From Notolepis coatsorum (Eukaryota; Chordata; Actinopteri; Aulopiformes; Paralepididae), in assembly GCA_963971535.1 (NCBI GenBank), contig OZ020592.1, positions 56,118,336 through 56,182,335 of the forward strand: DNA of 64,000 bases, read 5' to 3'. Of this stretch, positions 32,901 through 42,454 are shown in pieces (position 1 is the stretch's first letter; every line of letters begins with the position of its first letter). The notes under the pieces were generated by a model that saw only the letters and a program-made list of their open reading frames with translations, searched no databases and was not told the origin of the DNA. The translations under genes were made by a program, and so were the position numbers.

Positions 32901-34256
32901 CAATCACAATCGTTTACCTTTTAATTAGCATGTTTTTTCTGAGTTCATTTTCAAAACGAACGGTGGAAGAGATTACCTGGTATTCTCGTCCGACTGTCAT
33001 CGTCGATTGTAATTATCCAGTAGTTGGCATATCCAGTAAACCTTCCATTTAGCCATTTAGAAAACTCCAGAATCACCGTATTGATGGAAACATCACGCCT
33101 TTAAGAAATGGATAAAAAAAATACAAGCAACATTTCCCATCAACGAATAATCTCTTCTTCGCTTGACATAATCTCGTTTTCCCGGTTCTTTCAATGAGTG
33201 ACATGCGTGCCCTCCAAATCCAAGGAGAGCAGTGAGTTCCAAGCAGCGCCGTGCGCAACGTGTCCAAGGCATTATCCGCATTAGTTGGAATTACACCGAG
33301 TGTCTGCAGACGTGCACGCCTGCACGGTGACAGTGGGGCATCTCGTTATTCAGTGTGTAATATATTTTATTTTAATGATGCATCTTCTCGAGGCAAGGCC
33401 TAATGCGCACATAATATAACTCAAATTACATAAAATGTCAAATTAATCTGATAAAAATGGTAGCCCTAGTCTTTAATTATAGTGTCTGAATAATAGTATT
33501 AGTGGGTTTTTTTTTTTTTTGTCATTTTGACTGCTGCTGCCTGGCATCAAACAGGGCTGAATACTGAAGTTATGGTTCAAGACGAGAAGGCAGTTATGAG
33601 AAGGCAGTAGAATAGACTAACGGACGAAGATTAACATGCTATAATCAGATTAATGGTTTAACAGGATCTGAGACCACTTGTGTTTATTTGGCTAGACTGG
33701 GTCCACAACAGAACGTTGCTGATGGATATTGTTCTTAATAAAATCCCTTAACAATTACCTCTTACAGCATAGCCTAATAATGGAAACAGATTGAGAGAAT
33801 AAAGTATGTCAACAAAGAACATGTATTTTTTTATATAATCTTTCTTTAATGGAAACATAAAGCATCTTAAATAACACAAAAACATGAGATAACCAAAAGA
33901 TTGAACAGACAGAAAGCAAAACAGAGGCTGGAGGACATGAAAACAAGAGTCACACAGGTAGGACATCCATTTCAAGTCTGCAGAAATTAGACCCCGTCTT
34001 CATTCCAAAAAACCATGGTGCTATTGGTGGACGCATGCTAATTTTTTTTGTCAGATTCCGCACTGTAGAAAAATTTACAAGATTATAGGCAAAATGTCGT
34101 AGTTTCCCAAAACCTATTCCAAAATCTCTCTAGGATAGCAACATTGCTTAGGATTGCAAATTCTACTTCCATGACATTTTTGTATTGTACGTCCAGCCTC
34201 GGTACATCCACCTTTACTCCATTCCATTTTAGCCACGATGCTGCTAACCAACAGTC
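29976..34256. other. Intergenic stretch, no gene recognised
   Basis: Mostly AT-rich, low in obvious element ends. It contains the presumed 3' UTR of mrpl10 at its right edge. Weak coding-like segments (for example minus 30591-30881 and minus 33073-33281) lack recognisable domains or convincing splice contexts. A GC-richer, less repetitive patch at about 33150-33350 could be a 5' exon or promoter of osbpl7, but nothing in the sequence proves it. Confidence 0.45.
33844..33849 (-). terminator. Possible mrpl10 polyadenylation signal (ATTAAA)
   Basis: ATTAAA on the minus strand, about 410 nt past the mrpl10 stop codon. A canonical AATAAA on the minus strand occurs further on at 33683-33688. Which is used cannot be told from sequence. 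Confidence 0.25.
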
Positions 34257-34513
34257 TCAGTCTGTAGTAGGGGAGTCCGCTTTGGGAGTTCCCTCAGCGC
34301 TTCCCTCGACGCCTCCTTCAAGGCTTTGCTGCTTGACGTACTGCTGAAGCAGGGCCGAGAGGTGAGCGGGGTGGTGGTGCAGCAGGGAGGTCGTCTGGGA
34401 GGTCAGCATGGTCAGGCCGCTCACCAGTTCCCCATGTATCATGGTCATCGTCGGCAGCCTGGAGAAGGTCGCCACCCCCTGCTGACTCAGCAGTGTGTTC
34501 TCTATACAGGCTC
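34257..34513 (-). CDS. mrpl10: mrpl10 last coding exon (mitochondrial ribosomal protein L10)
   Basis: Acceptor tctacag| at 34514, stop TGA at 34259-34257, 85 residues including the split glycine codon. Contains NTLLSQQGVATFSRLPTM, IHGELVSGLTMLTSQTTSLL and LLQQYVKQQ, the C-terminal L10 fold (human: LS-QGF-NYSKLPSL--VQGELVGGLT-LT-QT-SLL). MRPL10 (uL10m) is the L10 stalk-base protein of the mitochondrial large ribosomal subunit. The tail is acidic/Ser/Thr-rich and variable. The phase (1) matches the exon at 52375. Confidence 0.95.
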
Positions 34514-34619
34514 CTGTAGAGACCAGAGGAGACATTAGTGGTGTGGTGGTGGCTGGGAGACAAGTCACTGTGTCTTCTGCACAATTCTTCTTTGCTTTGA
34601 TTTGTCCGTTGTGTAGTTC

Positions 34620-34744
34620 AAATCAAGTGGTCCTTTATTAATCCACTTGGGGAAATTCAGGTGTCATAGCAGCATGGGGGAGGGGAGGTACAGGCAGAAG
34701 AGGTAATGATAGAAATAGTAATACTAATGAACATAGAACATAGT
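34620..34744 (-). repeat. LINE 3' end, minus strand
   Basis: The reverse complement ends CCAAGTGGATTAATAAAGGA and contains CCCCATGCTGCTATGA(C/T)(G)CCTGAATTTCC, as in the LINE tail at about 29150-29200. Lies just inside the mrpl10 intron. Confidence 0.7.
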
Positions 34745-35330
34745 CAGTGGCGACTGGTCATTAGGGGAGAGCCCCACCTAGTGTCACCAAAAGGAACTGC
34801 AGACAAATGTTATTCATTCTTAAAGATGCCTATTATTTGCTCAAATGTATTATGTATGGATATAGCATCTTACTAAATTGCATATACATTTTATTAGTAT
34901 TTGAGTTCATGTCATCTCTCTGCCTTGCCGTTTCAGATTGCGATCGTTAGGTCTAAAATAGCACGAATGGGGCTAGCCCCTCTATCAATGCAGGGTGTAC
35001 TGTACGTGGGAAAATCCAAGTGCGCATGCTCAGGGTCTTATTGATGGCAAGTGGGGCTCGGAGCCCCTAGCCCCAAGTGTATGTAATTTCGTATTTCAAC
35101 GTTTATTTGGCTGGTGTCGGATTACTGTCGGCAAAGAAGTCTTTCATTGCTAACGGCAGCTACTAAACTACCTAGCTAGTGACGTTATGTGAAAATGAAC
35201 ATGGTGGATTATTTACTCTAGCACAGGTTTGAAACCCTGAATTTGGAGGAGAAAATTGAAATCAAACGTCTGGGTCCATACCAAGCCACTGGATATCGTT
35301 ATAACTCAAACAGCTTGCAAAGGTAACCGT
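34745..35330 (+). mobile_element. hAT (ZMYM-type) 5' fragment
   Basis: Left terminus CAGTGGCGACTGGTCATTAG and, from about 35217, coding text FETLNLEEKIEIKRLGPYQ, characteristic of the N-terminus of ZMYM1/TTF-type hAT transposases (F-SL--EEK-EIKRLG). The right part of the element is absent. Confidence 0.65.
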
Positions 35331-35554
35331 TAACAATAACATCCATCCATGAGAACAACCTAGAAGAGGCTTTTACTGAGGCCGTCAGTCTGCTGAAAAT
35401 CATCATAACTCCTATGACGAAAGGAGAGGAATTTTTCCACCTTAACTAATTCAGCGCCGGAGCGATATGCCCGATATAGGTCTAGAACGCTTTAATCAAT
35501 GGGGGGACTGCGAGATTTGCGAGTGCTTAAAATATATCTTAAATTATAGCTATG
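35331..35554. repeat. Scrap of piggyBac-like repeat
   Basis: TTAACTAATTCAGCGCC and GAGTGCTTAAAATATATCTT match segments of the TTAA-flanked family (compare 46253-46275, reverse complement). No complete element. Confidence 0.4.
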
Positions 35555-35935
35555 AGGGCGGCTGATTGGCGCAGTGGGCAAGGCGCTCGCCACTAACACA
35601 GGAGACGCTGGGTTCGAGCCCAGCTCTCGGCGTTGCTACCAGCCGTTCATACTAACACAATTGGCAAGTGTTAGAGGGTGGGTGGGGATTGGACGTTGTG
35701 GACAGCGACTCCTACAGGTCGTTTAGACCATACCGTCCACCCCTAGTTTGGTGATGCCGGTGCGGCAGAAGCAGGAAGTAGCGGGGACAGCGTGAGCCTC
35801 CCACACGTTACTCCTCGCCACTGAGAGTTCGAACTGCTGCGGTGAAAAGAAGCGACAGGCTGCCTCCTCGTGTACCGGAGGGGAAACGTGATGCAAGGCT
35901 TCTGTCCTCACTACAACGACCAGTGGGAGGCATAG
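35555..35935 (+). mobile_element. tRNA-derived SINE, copy 2
   Basis: Near-perfect A box (TGGCGCAGTGGGCAAGGCGC) and B box (GGTTCGAGCCC at 35611-35621), then the same body as copy 1. Its 3' side is cut by the left LTR at 35936, and no remainder is seen beyond the right LTR. Confidence 0.85.
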
Positions 35936-36861
35936 TGTGAAGTGCCACAGAACAAGTGACACTTTTGGACAATGACATCCTGGGTCGTTCCTATATGACC
36001 AGTATAAATCTTTAAACTGAACTCTGGAAAGACAGCTCTATGATGGCTCTACTTATAAAAAATGGAACTGAGCCTTTAAATGTCTCCATAGAAGGGGCCG
36101 GTGTCTGTGAAAGGGGAGTTAACCTGAGGAATGTGGCCCTGAGGATGCAACAGCAGAGGAGAGAAAGCTGTAATGTTAACCCTTTCAGACGGGAAGGGTT
36201 GCTGGTTGAAAAACAGGGAGTCCTGAATCTATAGAGGGAGATCTTAAAAAAAGAAACTAAATAACAATTAAATGTTTGATGTGTACAGTAAAAGTTTTCA
36301 AAATGGCATGCTTATAATTGAGTGCCAGTAGAGAATAATACTAAAAGAATAATGTGTAAAAACTGTTTGTCTGGAGGGATTCTTTAAGAGATACTATGGA
36401 GAGGCCTCGTGCATGGTACGATGTCACATGGTCACCACAGACAAAGCCGTTGTCTGTTCTGAAGGAATAAGGGACTTTCTGTTACTTAAAAACCACTAGG
36501 TAACGAGAAGTAACGTTAGTACCAAGAAGGAGGAGCTCATACGAATTACGTATTGTACTCTGGTTTGCTAAACAAAAATGACAGCCTGTGACTTCACTGT
36601 GTTTAGACCAATCGGAAATATTGTAAGATGGATATAAAAGGGACGGTTGCCCTTTCAAGAGCGAGACTTTTTTGAGAGAAGAGAAGAATGGTGCTTGACA
36701 CTGGGCACAAGCCGTGCATGATGAGATGTTCTGTTTTCTGCTTATTTTAAACTGAATTGGGTGCTTTCCACTTCAGTCTCTTCTTGTAACTAGCTTTTTC
36801 TAATTAAAATTACCTCTTTATAAATATGATTTGTATCCTTTCTTCTGACCAGACGACCGGG
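35936..36861 (+). repeat. Left LTR (926 bp)
   Basis: Begins TGTGAAGTGCCACAGAAC and ends near CTTCTGACCAGACGACCGGG. Differs from the right LTR by only about two substitutions that I could find (CACATGG/CACGTGG and ATCGGAAA/ATCGAAAA). A TATA-like TATAAAAGGG lies at about 36633 and a polyadenylation-like ATTAAAATTACC at about 36803, so U3-R-U5 order on the plus strand is plausible. Confidence 0.93.
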
Positions 36862-36897
36862 AAGCGAACTGGCCCTACCCAAGACGAGAGCCAACTA

Positions 36898-37645
36898 GCC
36901 CAGAGACACTGTTTGTAAGGAGGGGAGACGATGTGAAGCGAAGTCAAAACGACCGTTCACAGAAAAGCGAGGGCTCCCTAGCCCAGAGACACTGTTTGTA
37001 AGGAGGGGAGACGATGTGAAGCGAAGTCAAAACGACCGTTCACAGAAAAGCGAGGGCTCCCTAGCCCAGAGACACTGTTTGTAAGGAGGGGAGACGATGT
37101 GAAGCGAAGTCAAAACGACCGTTCACAGAAAAGCGAGGGCTCCCTAGCCCAGAGACACTGTTTGTAAGGAGGGGAGACGATGTGAAGCGAAGTCAAAACG
37201 ACCGTTCACAGAAAAGCGAGGGCTCCCTAGCCCAGAGACACTGTTTGTAAGGAGGGGAGACGATGTGAAGCGAAGTCAAAACGACCGTTCACAGAAAAGC
37301 GAGGGCTCCCTAGCCCAGAGACACTGTTTGTAAGGAGGGGAGACGATGTGAAGCGAAGTCAAAACGACCGTTCACAGAAAAGCGAGGGCTCCCTAGCCCA
37401 GAGACACTGTTTGTAAGGAGGGGAGACGATGTGAAGCGAAGTCAAAACGACCGTTCACAGAAAAGCGAGGGCTCCCTAGCCCAGAGACACTGTTTGTAAG
37501 GAGGGGAGACTAGATGTGAAGCGAAGTCAAAACGACCGTTCACAGAAAAGCGAGGGCTCCCTAGCCCAGAGACACTGTTTGTAAGGAGGGGAGACTAGAT
37601 GTGAAGCGAAGTCAAAACGACCGTTCACAGAAAGGCGAGGGCTAC
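36898..37645 (+). repeat. 83-bp tandem repeat in retroelement leader, about 9 copies
   Basis: Units start GCCCAGAGACACTGTTTGTA and contain GATGTGAAGCGAAGTC and AACGACCGTTCACAGAAAAG. Period 83 bp (starts at 36898, 36981, 37064, 37147 and so on), with 85-bp units near the end through a TAG insertion. Copies are virtually identical. 83 is not a multiple of three, so it is noncoding. It occupies the position of the packaging/leader region. Two decayed units continue to about 37760. Confidence 0.95.
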
Positions 37646-37794
37646 CTAGCCCAAAGCTACGTGACACGCAGCCAAGGCGACCGTTCACTGAATGTTCCCT
37701 GGATGGCTACCTAGCCCGAGGCTACGTGACGCTAGCTAAAACGGCGTGTTCACTGGAACATGGGCTGACAAGCCAGGAGTGAACTGAATGCTAA

Positions 37795-38200
37795 CTGGAT
37801 GACAACCTCCAGCTCCAGGAGACGCTGAGGCAGCGGGAGCGGGAGCTCACGGCCCTGAAGGGGGCGCTGAAGGACGAGGTGGCCACGCACGACCGGGAGA
37901 TCCGAGACCCTCAGGGAGCAGTACAGCACCGACATGGAGAGGCTGAGGAGCAGCATGGAGCAGGTGTCCCAGTCTCAGGCAGGTATCGAGACAGAGCGGC
38001 AGCGTGTGAACACCTCGGTGCGCTCCCTGCAGCAGCAGCTAGAGGACTGCAGGGACGAGAGTGCCCACTGGATGGAGCAGTTCCACACCACCAGAGACGA
38101 ACTGCGAAGCACCAAACAGGAGCTGCTGCAGTCTCGTCTGGAGAAGGAGGAGTTTGAGGAGGAGCTGAAGGAGCTGCAGGAGCGAGATCACTCCCTGCAG
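37795..38200 (+). pseudogene. cgn: Captured cingulin (cgn) coiled-coil fragment
   Basis: Encodes LQETLRQREREL, TALKGALKDEVATHDREI, then (after one extra C at about 37902) ETLREQYSTDMERL, SLQQQLEDCRDESAHWMEQF, RSTKQELLQSRLEKEEFEEE and LKELQERD. These match the rod domain of cingulin, a tight-junction plaque protein, over about 135 residues without gaps or introns; ATKQELLQ-R-EKEE-EEEL favours cgn over cgnl1. The first part is in a different frame from the long ORF that starts at 37934. No other cgn sequence is in the window, so this is a host fragment carried by the element. Confidence 0.82.
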
Positions 38201-40369
38201 TGCATAAACCCAGGACCACGTGGTCACGAGGAAGTGAGGCAAGCGAGAGCAACCTATATATCTCCCCGTGGTGAACACTCAGGGGTGAGAGTGACATCTA
38301 CAAGGTCTCACAGACAATCACCAAACATAACAGTCACTAACTACCCAGTCTGGACCGATAACTCTGATACACCATGGTCAATCCTCACCTTCACTGGACC
38401 GTCATTGACGAACTATGGTAGATGGGAAACAAGCATGGTAACGGCAGGAGGCTCTTACTACCGAAACCTGAGGAAACAGGTAATGGAAAAAAGGACCAAA
38501 AAGCCCCTGAAACCAGGCAAGGCAGTAATCACAGAGTGTGATTATGAGGTGTTTCACGCGGAGAAAATTGTCCATGTGACACTAAGTCAAGACCAATACA
38601 AGGAGATAGAGTCCTCACACATAAACTGGGACAGACTGGTGTCCCGTATAAAGGAACTACTGCAGAAAAGGGAAATCTATGCTGGCCACGGTACTAAGGA
38701 CATGCCCTACCGACTAGCCATAAACCTGATGTGGGGCAGGTCTCGAGGATATGGCCAAAGAGGCATATGGTTGGGGAAAGCCGTAATCAGCGCGATCTCA
38801 AGCCTAAGGAGTGCAGGGCACACGGAGATCCGTCTCATGATGGAACCTAGGGACCATGAGTCAATAACCCTGGCCGTGGATAGAGCCGGGGAGGGTGAGG
38901 AAGACGAGGACGATGAGCCTGCATTGGTACCTCTCACTCCCCCTCCGAACCCTAAGGGATCGGGACCCGTACCCAGGAAAGAAAGGTCCAACTCCCAGAA
39001 CTCCTCCCGAGCAGCGGAGAGAGGGAGATCATCCACACCCAGGAGACCGACAGTACCGTTCGAACCTGAAAAGGCGGAACCTGCGCGATCTCAGGCCAGG
39101 AGTATCCATAGACTTCTAGGCCGTCCCCCGGACTCAGGGGACGACCCAGCAAGTAGCGAACAGGAGTATACTGATCTAAATCAGGACTCAGGAATGGAGG
39201 GAGACCGGGATAGGTCAAGCTCCAGAGCATCCTCCAAGTCTTCATCTCGATCAAGATCTAGGGAGAGAGTTCGGTACCCGAGGGGCGAACCTCCTAGACC
39301 TCGAAACAAGAGAGCGAAACCGGTCAAACTGAGACCTATAGGCAAGGGGCCTACTCTGAAAGGCACCACCTTTCAGTCACCCTCGGGCTTGACCTGGAGC
39401 TCAGGATTGGAGGACGTCTCCGAAGAGAGTGAAGGAGACTTGGAAGGAAAGGAAACAGGGGATATTATGCCAGCATATCCCGTGAGAGGGGGAACGGCTC
39501 AGGCCTTAGCCCGGTCACCCGTGGCAGAAAAAGTGTTGTCTCACCCTGGGGTAACAGAACCATACAAGCATGCACACTTACATGCAGGCTATGACATACT
39601 ACGTGAACAGGTGTACAAGCTAGACAGGGCCATGGCTGAAATAGCCAGGAGAGAAAGAAACTGGTTGAACGAGGCCCCGTCCATAAGCCCAATCCGAGCC
39701 CTGAGACACAGCACAGAGGAACACCGACCGGAAGTGAGCCCTCACTCCATACTAGCCCAATCTCCCGGAGACATTTACCGACCGAGAGGAAAGAGTTCAC
39801 ATACAGGCAGGAGTCTGCGTGACAGCACCCAATATGGAGAAAGCAACAAAGCACAAGAATTGTTAAGCAAAACCCAAGTGCTCAAAAAACTGGCCCCAGA
39901 AATGCTTCGAGGGGAGACCCAGGCTGCTTATATCCATAAGTGTGCTCAGATTTTCCATGGGTCACCTCTCTATGATGACCCGGAGGCCGCTCGCATTTTG
40001 AGACACCTCAAAGGACTGGAGGTCCCCGAAGGGGCTTCAATGGCCCAAATGATGGAAATGGAAGTAAGAATCCCCGGTCAAGATCCAGGGGAAAATATGG
40101 TGGAGAAACTAATCCCACAGGTGCGAGACGGGAGCTTGTCTCTCACTGTTGCAGCAGAATCAGTCATACGTGGAATGCCTAGGCAAAGATCAGGCTTAAT
40201 GCTTGAAAAGCTATTCATCGGTGTACCAGGTGGTAACCGTCTTGCAGCCAAATGCGCAGCATGGTCCCGAGACCAGTTACGGACGGAATGCATGCTGTAT
40301 GACCAAGTCAAAATGCTTTCTCAACACAAATACTGTAAAGATGTCCGTCTTTTCTCTAAACCAGAGTAG
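37934..40369 (+). CDS. Chimeric cingulin-Gag-like ORF, 811 codons
   Basis: Residues 1-89 are cingulin coiled coil and supply the start codon. From about residue 90 (CINPGPRG) the protein is retroelement-like. It has an N-terminal domain without known motif (about 120-310, including NLMWGRSRGYGQRGIWLGKA), an acidic patch (GEGEEDEDDEP), then a long basic/Ser-Arg-Pro disordered region (SRASSKSSSRSRSRERVRYP). The C-terminal helical domain of about 190 residues (LLSKTQVLKKLAPEMLRGET onward) could be a capsid-like module. No CCHC knuckle or protease follows. Gag identity is inferred from position between LTRs and composition; the family is unresolved. The frame is intact, at odds with the deleted pol. 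The domain limits are my estimates. Confidence 0.72.
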   Translation: MERLRSSMEQVSQSQAGIETERQRVNTSVRSLQQQLEDCRDESAHWMEQFHTTRDELRSTKQELLQSRLEKEEFEEELKELQERDHSLQCINPGPRGHEEVRQARATYISPRGEHSGVRVTSTRSHRQSPNITVTNYPVWTDNSDTPWSILTFTGPSLTNYGRWETSMVTAGGSYYRNLRKQVMEKRTKKPLKPGKAVITECDYEVFHAEKIVHVTLSQDQYKEIESSHINWDRLVSRIKELLQKREIYAGHGTKDMPYRLAINLMWGRSRGYGQRGIWLGKAVISAISSLRSAGHTEIRLMMEPRDHESITLAVDRAGEGEEDEDDEPALVPLTPPPNPKGSGPVPRKERSNSQNSSRAAERGRSSTPRRPTVPFEPEKAEPARSQARSIHRLLGRPPDSGDDPASSEQEYTDLNQDSGMEGDRDRSSSRASSKSSSRSRSRERVRYPRGEPPRPRNKRAKPVKLRPIGKGPTLKGTTFQSPSGLTWSSGLEDVSEESEGDLEGKETGDIMPAYPVRGGTAQALARSPVAEKVLSHPGVTEPYKHAHLHAGYDILREQVYKLDRAMAEIARRERNWLNEAPSISPIRALRHSTEEHRPEVSPHSILAQSPGDIYRPRGKSSHTGRSLRDSTQYGESNKAQELLSKTQVLKKLAPEMLRGETQAAYIHKCAQIFHGSPLYDDPEAARILRHLKGLEVPEGASMAQMMEMEVRIPGQDPGENMVEKLIPQVRDGSLSLTVAAESVIRGMPRQRSGLMLEKLFIGVPGGNRLAAKCAAWSRDQLRTECMLYDQVKMLSQHKYCKDVRLFSKPE

Positions 40370-41307
40370 AGAGGACGAAAGAATTTGTAATCTATTTCAT
40401 GCAAAGGGGATTTCCTGACAGCTACCATCTGGTAGGTTAGCACCTGTACCAACCATATCAGCTGCATGAGATGTACACTCACCAGCGCCTATGGATAAAA
40501 ATTGAGACTCTGCAAACTCTCATCAAGCTTAGCACCTTGACGCGGGGGGACAGAGCGAGCATCAGGGTCTCTATATCCGACGGGCCTATCAGATTTGTGG
40601 GGACTCGGAAGCTTCAGCATACAGGACGCTGTGGTGCTTGGGCGGCCGAGTCACTGGTTTATAGGTCTGTCAAAACGGATTGGAGGTTCTGGGGCTTAGA
40701 ACATTCGTGAGTTGGGCTTTATGCTAATTGAATAGGTATCAAAAGCCGAAAGAATATGAACTGAAATAACTGCGGTCAGGGGCCTCTGGAGTAAAATTTA
40801 TTACAGATTTGAGTTAAAACCTTACTCAAGTGTGATCTTATCAGCAAGCAATCCTCTCCAACCAAGACTCCTCCTAAGTGCTCGAGATCTGGAACAATGA
40901 GTGACGTAGAGGTCTGCAAAGCGCAGCAGACAGCCTAAGAGGTAAAAAATCTATCAGGAACAAGAGAGGGTTCATAAGAAACCACTTGAAGTGGCGTTTA
41001 CTCGCGACTAATAGGGCTAGGGAGCCCTAAAGTCACTTGAACTTGAAGTAACTAAATGCTTACTTAAAGTCAGAACTTAAGTAGAAAAAACTCTACTTTG
41101 TGAATAGCAGGCTGAAATAGCCATTGCGAATAGCAGGCTGAAATAGCCATTGCGAATAGCAGGCTGAAATAGCCATTGCGAATAGCAGGCTGAAATAGCC
41201 ATTGCGAATAGCAGGCTGAAATAGCCATTGCGAGCAGGCTGAAATAGCCATTGCGAATAGGAGCGAATAGCAGGCTAACTAGCCATTGCTAACAGGACGA
41301 GGCTACT
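40370..41307. other. Retroelement interior, noncoding, with 26-bp tandem repeat
   Basis: Protease and RT would be expected here, but no motif is seen. 41103-41280 holds about seven copies of a 26-bp unit (GAATAGCAGGCTGAAATAGC, CATTGC). The intervening sequence 40400-41100 has no recognised feature. Confidence 0.6.
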
Positions 41308-41469
41308 CACATGATCAGACAGGTATATGATAACCTTGGACATGCCGGAAGTAGGAGGATGTTGGTATACCTGAGAACTAACAACATTCTCATACATAAA
41401 GCCAAACAAAGAGCGATAACAGTCCGAAAGGCCTGTGAACAATGTGCGCTGGTAAAGGTGCACTGGTAA
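41308..41469 (+). pseudogene. Integrase zinc-finger (HHCC) remnant
   Basis: A short frame reads HMIRQVYDNLGHAGSRRMLV, then YLRTNNILIHKAKQRA and CEQCALVKVHW before a stop. H, H and C-x2-C with LGHAGS--ML-YL and C--CA--K follow the HHCC pattern of retroviral/LTR-retrotransposon integrases. The catalytic core that should follow is missing, so this is the sole surviving pol piece. Confidence 0.7.
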
Positions 41470-41504
41470 AGGGACAAAACCTGAACCAGTGCCGCATTCT
41501 TAGA

Positions 41505-41660
41505 CAAGGGGGGGGGGTCCCCCGGAGTCAGCGGACGACGCAGCGAATGGCAAGAAGGAATATACTGACTCAGGTCAGAAATCGGAAATGGAGGAAGACC
41601 GGGATAGGTCAAGCTCCAGAGCATCCTCAAGGTCCTCATCTAGACCTCCCAGACCTCCCA
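41505..41660 (+). pseudogene. Second, diverged gag-like segment
   Basis: Closely resembles 39120-39245 of the long ORF (CCCCGGACTCAG/CCCCGGAGTCAG, GACCGGGATAGGTCAAGCTC, CAGAGCATCCTC) but with clear differences, about a tenth of positions. It therefore derives from another member of the family rather than a fresh duplication. It sits downstream of the integrase remnant, out of normal order. Confidence 0.75.
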
Positions 41661-42200
41661 GACCTCCCAGACCTCCCAGACCTCCTAGACCTCCCAGACC
41701 GGACAGAGAGACATCGGCCTGGACCCGGGTTACAGGGCGACGAGAGCCCTGAATGGACCTGAAAGAGAGAAAAGAAATGAGTCCTCTGTGGACTGTATCT
41801 GTGATGTCCTGCGAGGCCTACGGACAGGGTCACAAGACCAGGCCAACCACACTTCAATAGAGGACTGCTGCTACAATTCTCGGGGATCCGTGGGGGTCGC
41901 CCGAGAAGTGACAAATCAACCTACCTCAAACTATGGGAGAGATCCAAGAGCTCAGAGGGGGCGACCCCAAGATGACCAAGATGACCAAGATGACCAAGGT
42001 GACCAAGATGACCAAGATGACCAAGATGACCAAGACGACAACAGCCTGGGTGCATCGGCCGGGAACAACAGATGCAAGTCTTCCCGCCGGATACCAAGCA
42101 ACAACGTGACCCCTATCCTGTCGAGCCGTCCAGCCAGGGAACAACAGATGCAAGTCTTCCCGCCGGCTACCAGGGTAACAAGGTACCGAGATGGCAGAGG
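41640..42200 (+). repeat. Low-complexity and duplicated blocks before right LTR
   Basis: CCCAGACCT 9-mers (41645-41700), GATGACCAA 9-mers (41972-42034) and a larger repeat with GGGAACAACAGATGCAAGTC at 42061 and 42137. Open frames through them (PPRP-, DQDDQD-type) are probably repeat artefacts or remains of a disordered Gag/Pol tract. Confidence 0.7.
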
Positions 42201-42454
42201 GGGTGTGGAGAGTCACAGCCACGTGACCCCACAATCGCCATCTCGTCCCCCAGTACAGACGCTATTAAGACAATGGAAAATGACCGCCCAGAATGACAGA
42301 GTGGGTGTGAAGTGCCACAGAACAAGTGACACTTTTTGACAATGACATCCTGAGTCGTTCCAATATAGCCGTATATACCTATTTTTCACATGTAATTATA
42401 TGCTTCATTATTCAATTAATGATGGACAATGATCTCCCAGAATGACAGAGTGGG

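Noticed and set aside
36040..36234. Identical 64-codon frames in both LTRs (also 42559-42753)
   Set aside because: The repetition is due to the LTR duplication. No similarity to a known LTR-encoded protein, and the length is within chance.
41788..42339. 183-codon frame with DQDDQD and polar repeats
   Set aside because: It mostly reads 9-bp and larger tandem repeats next to the right LTR. Possibly a remnant of a disordered retroelement tract but not supportable as a gene.
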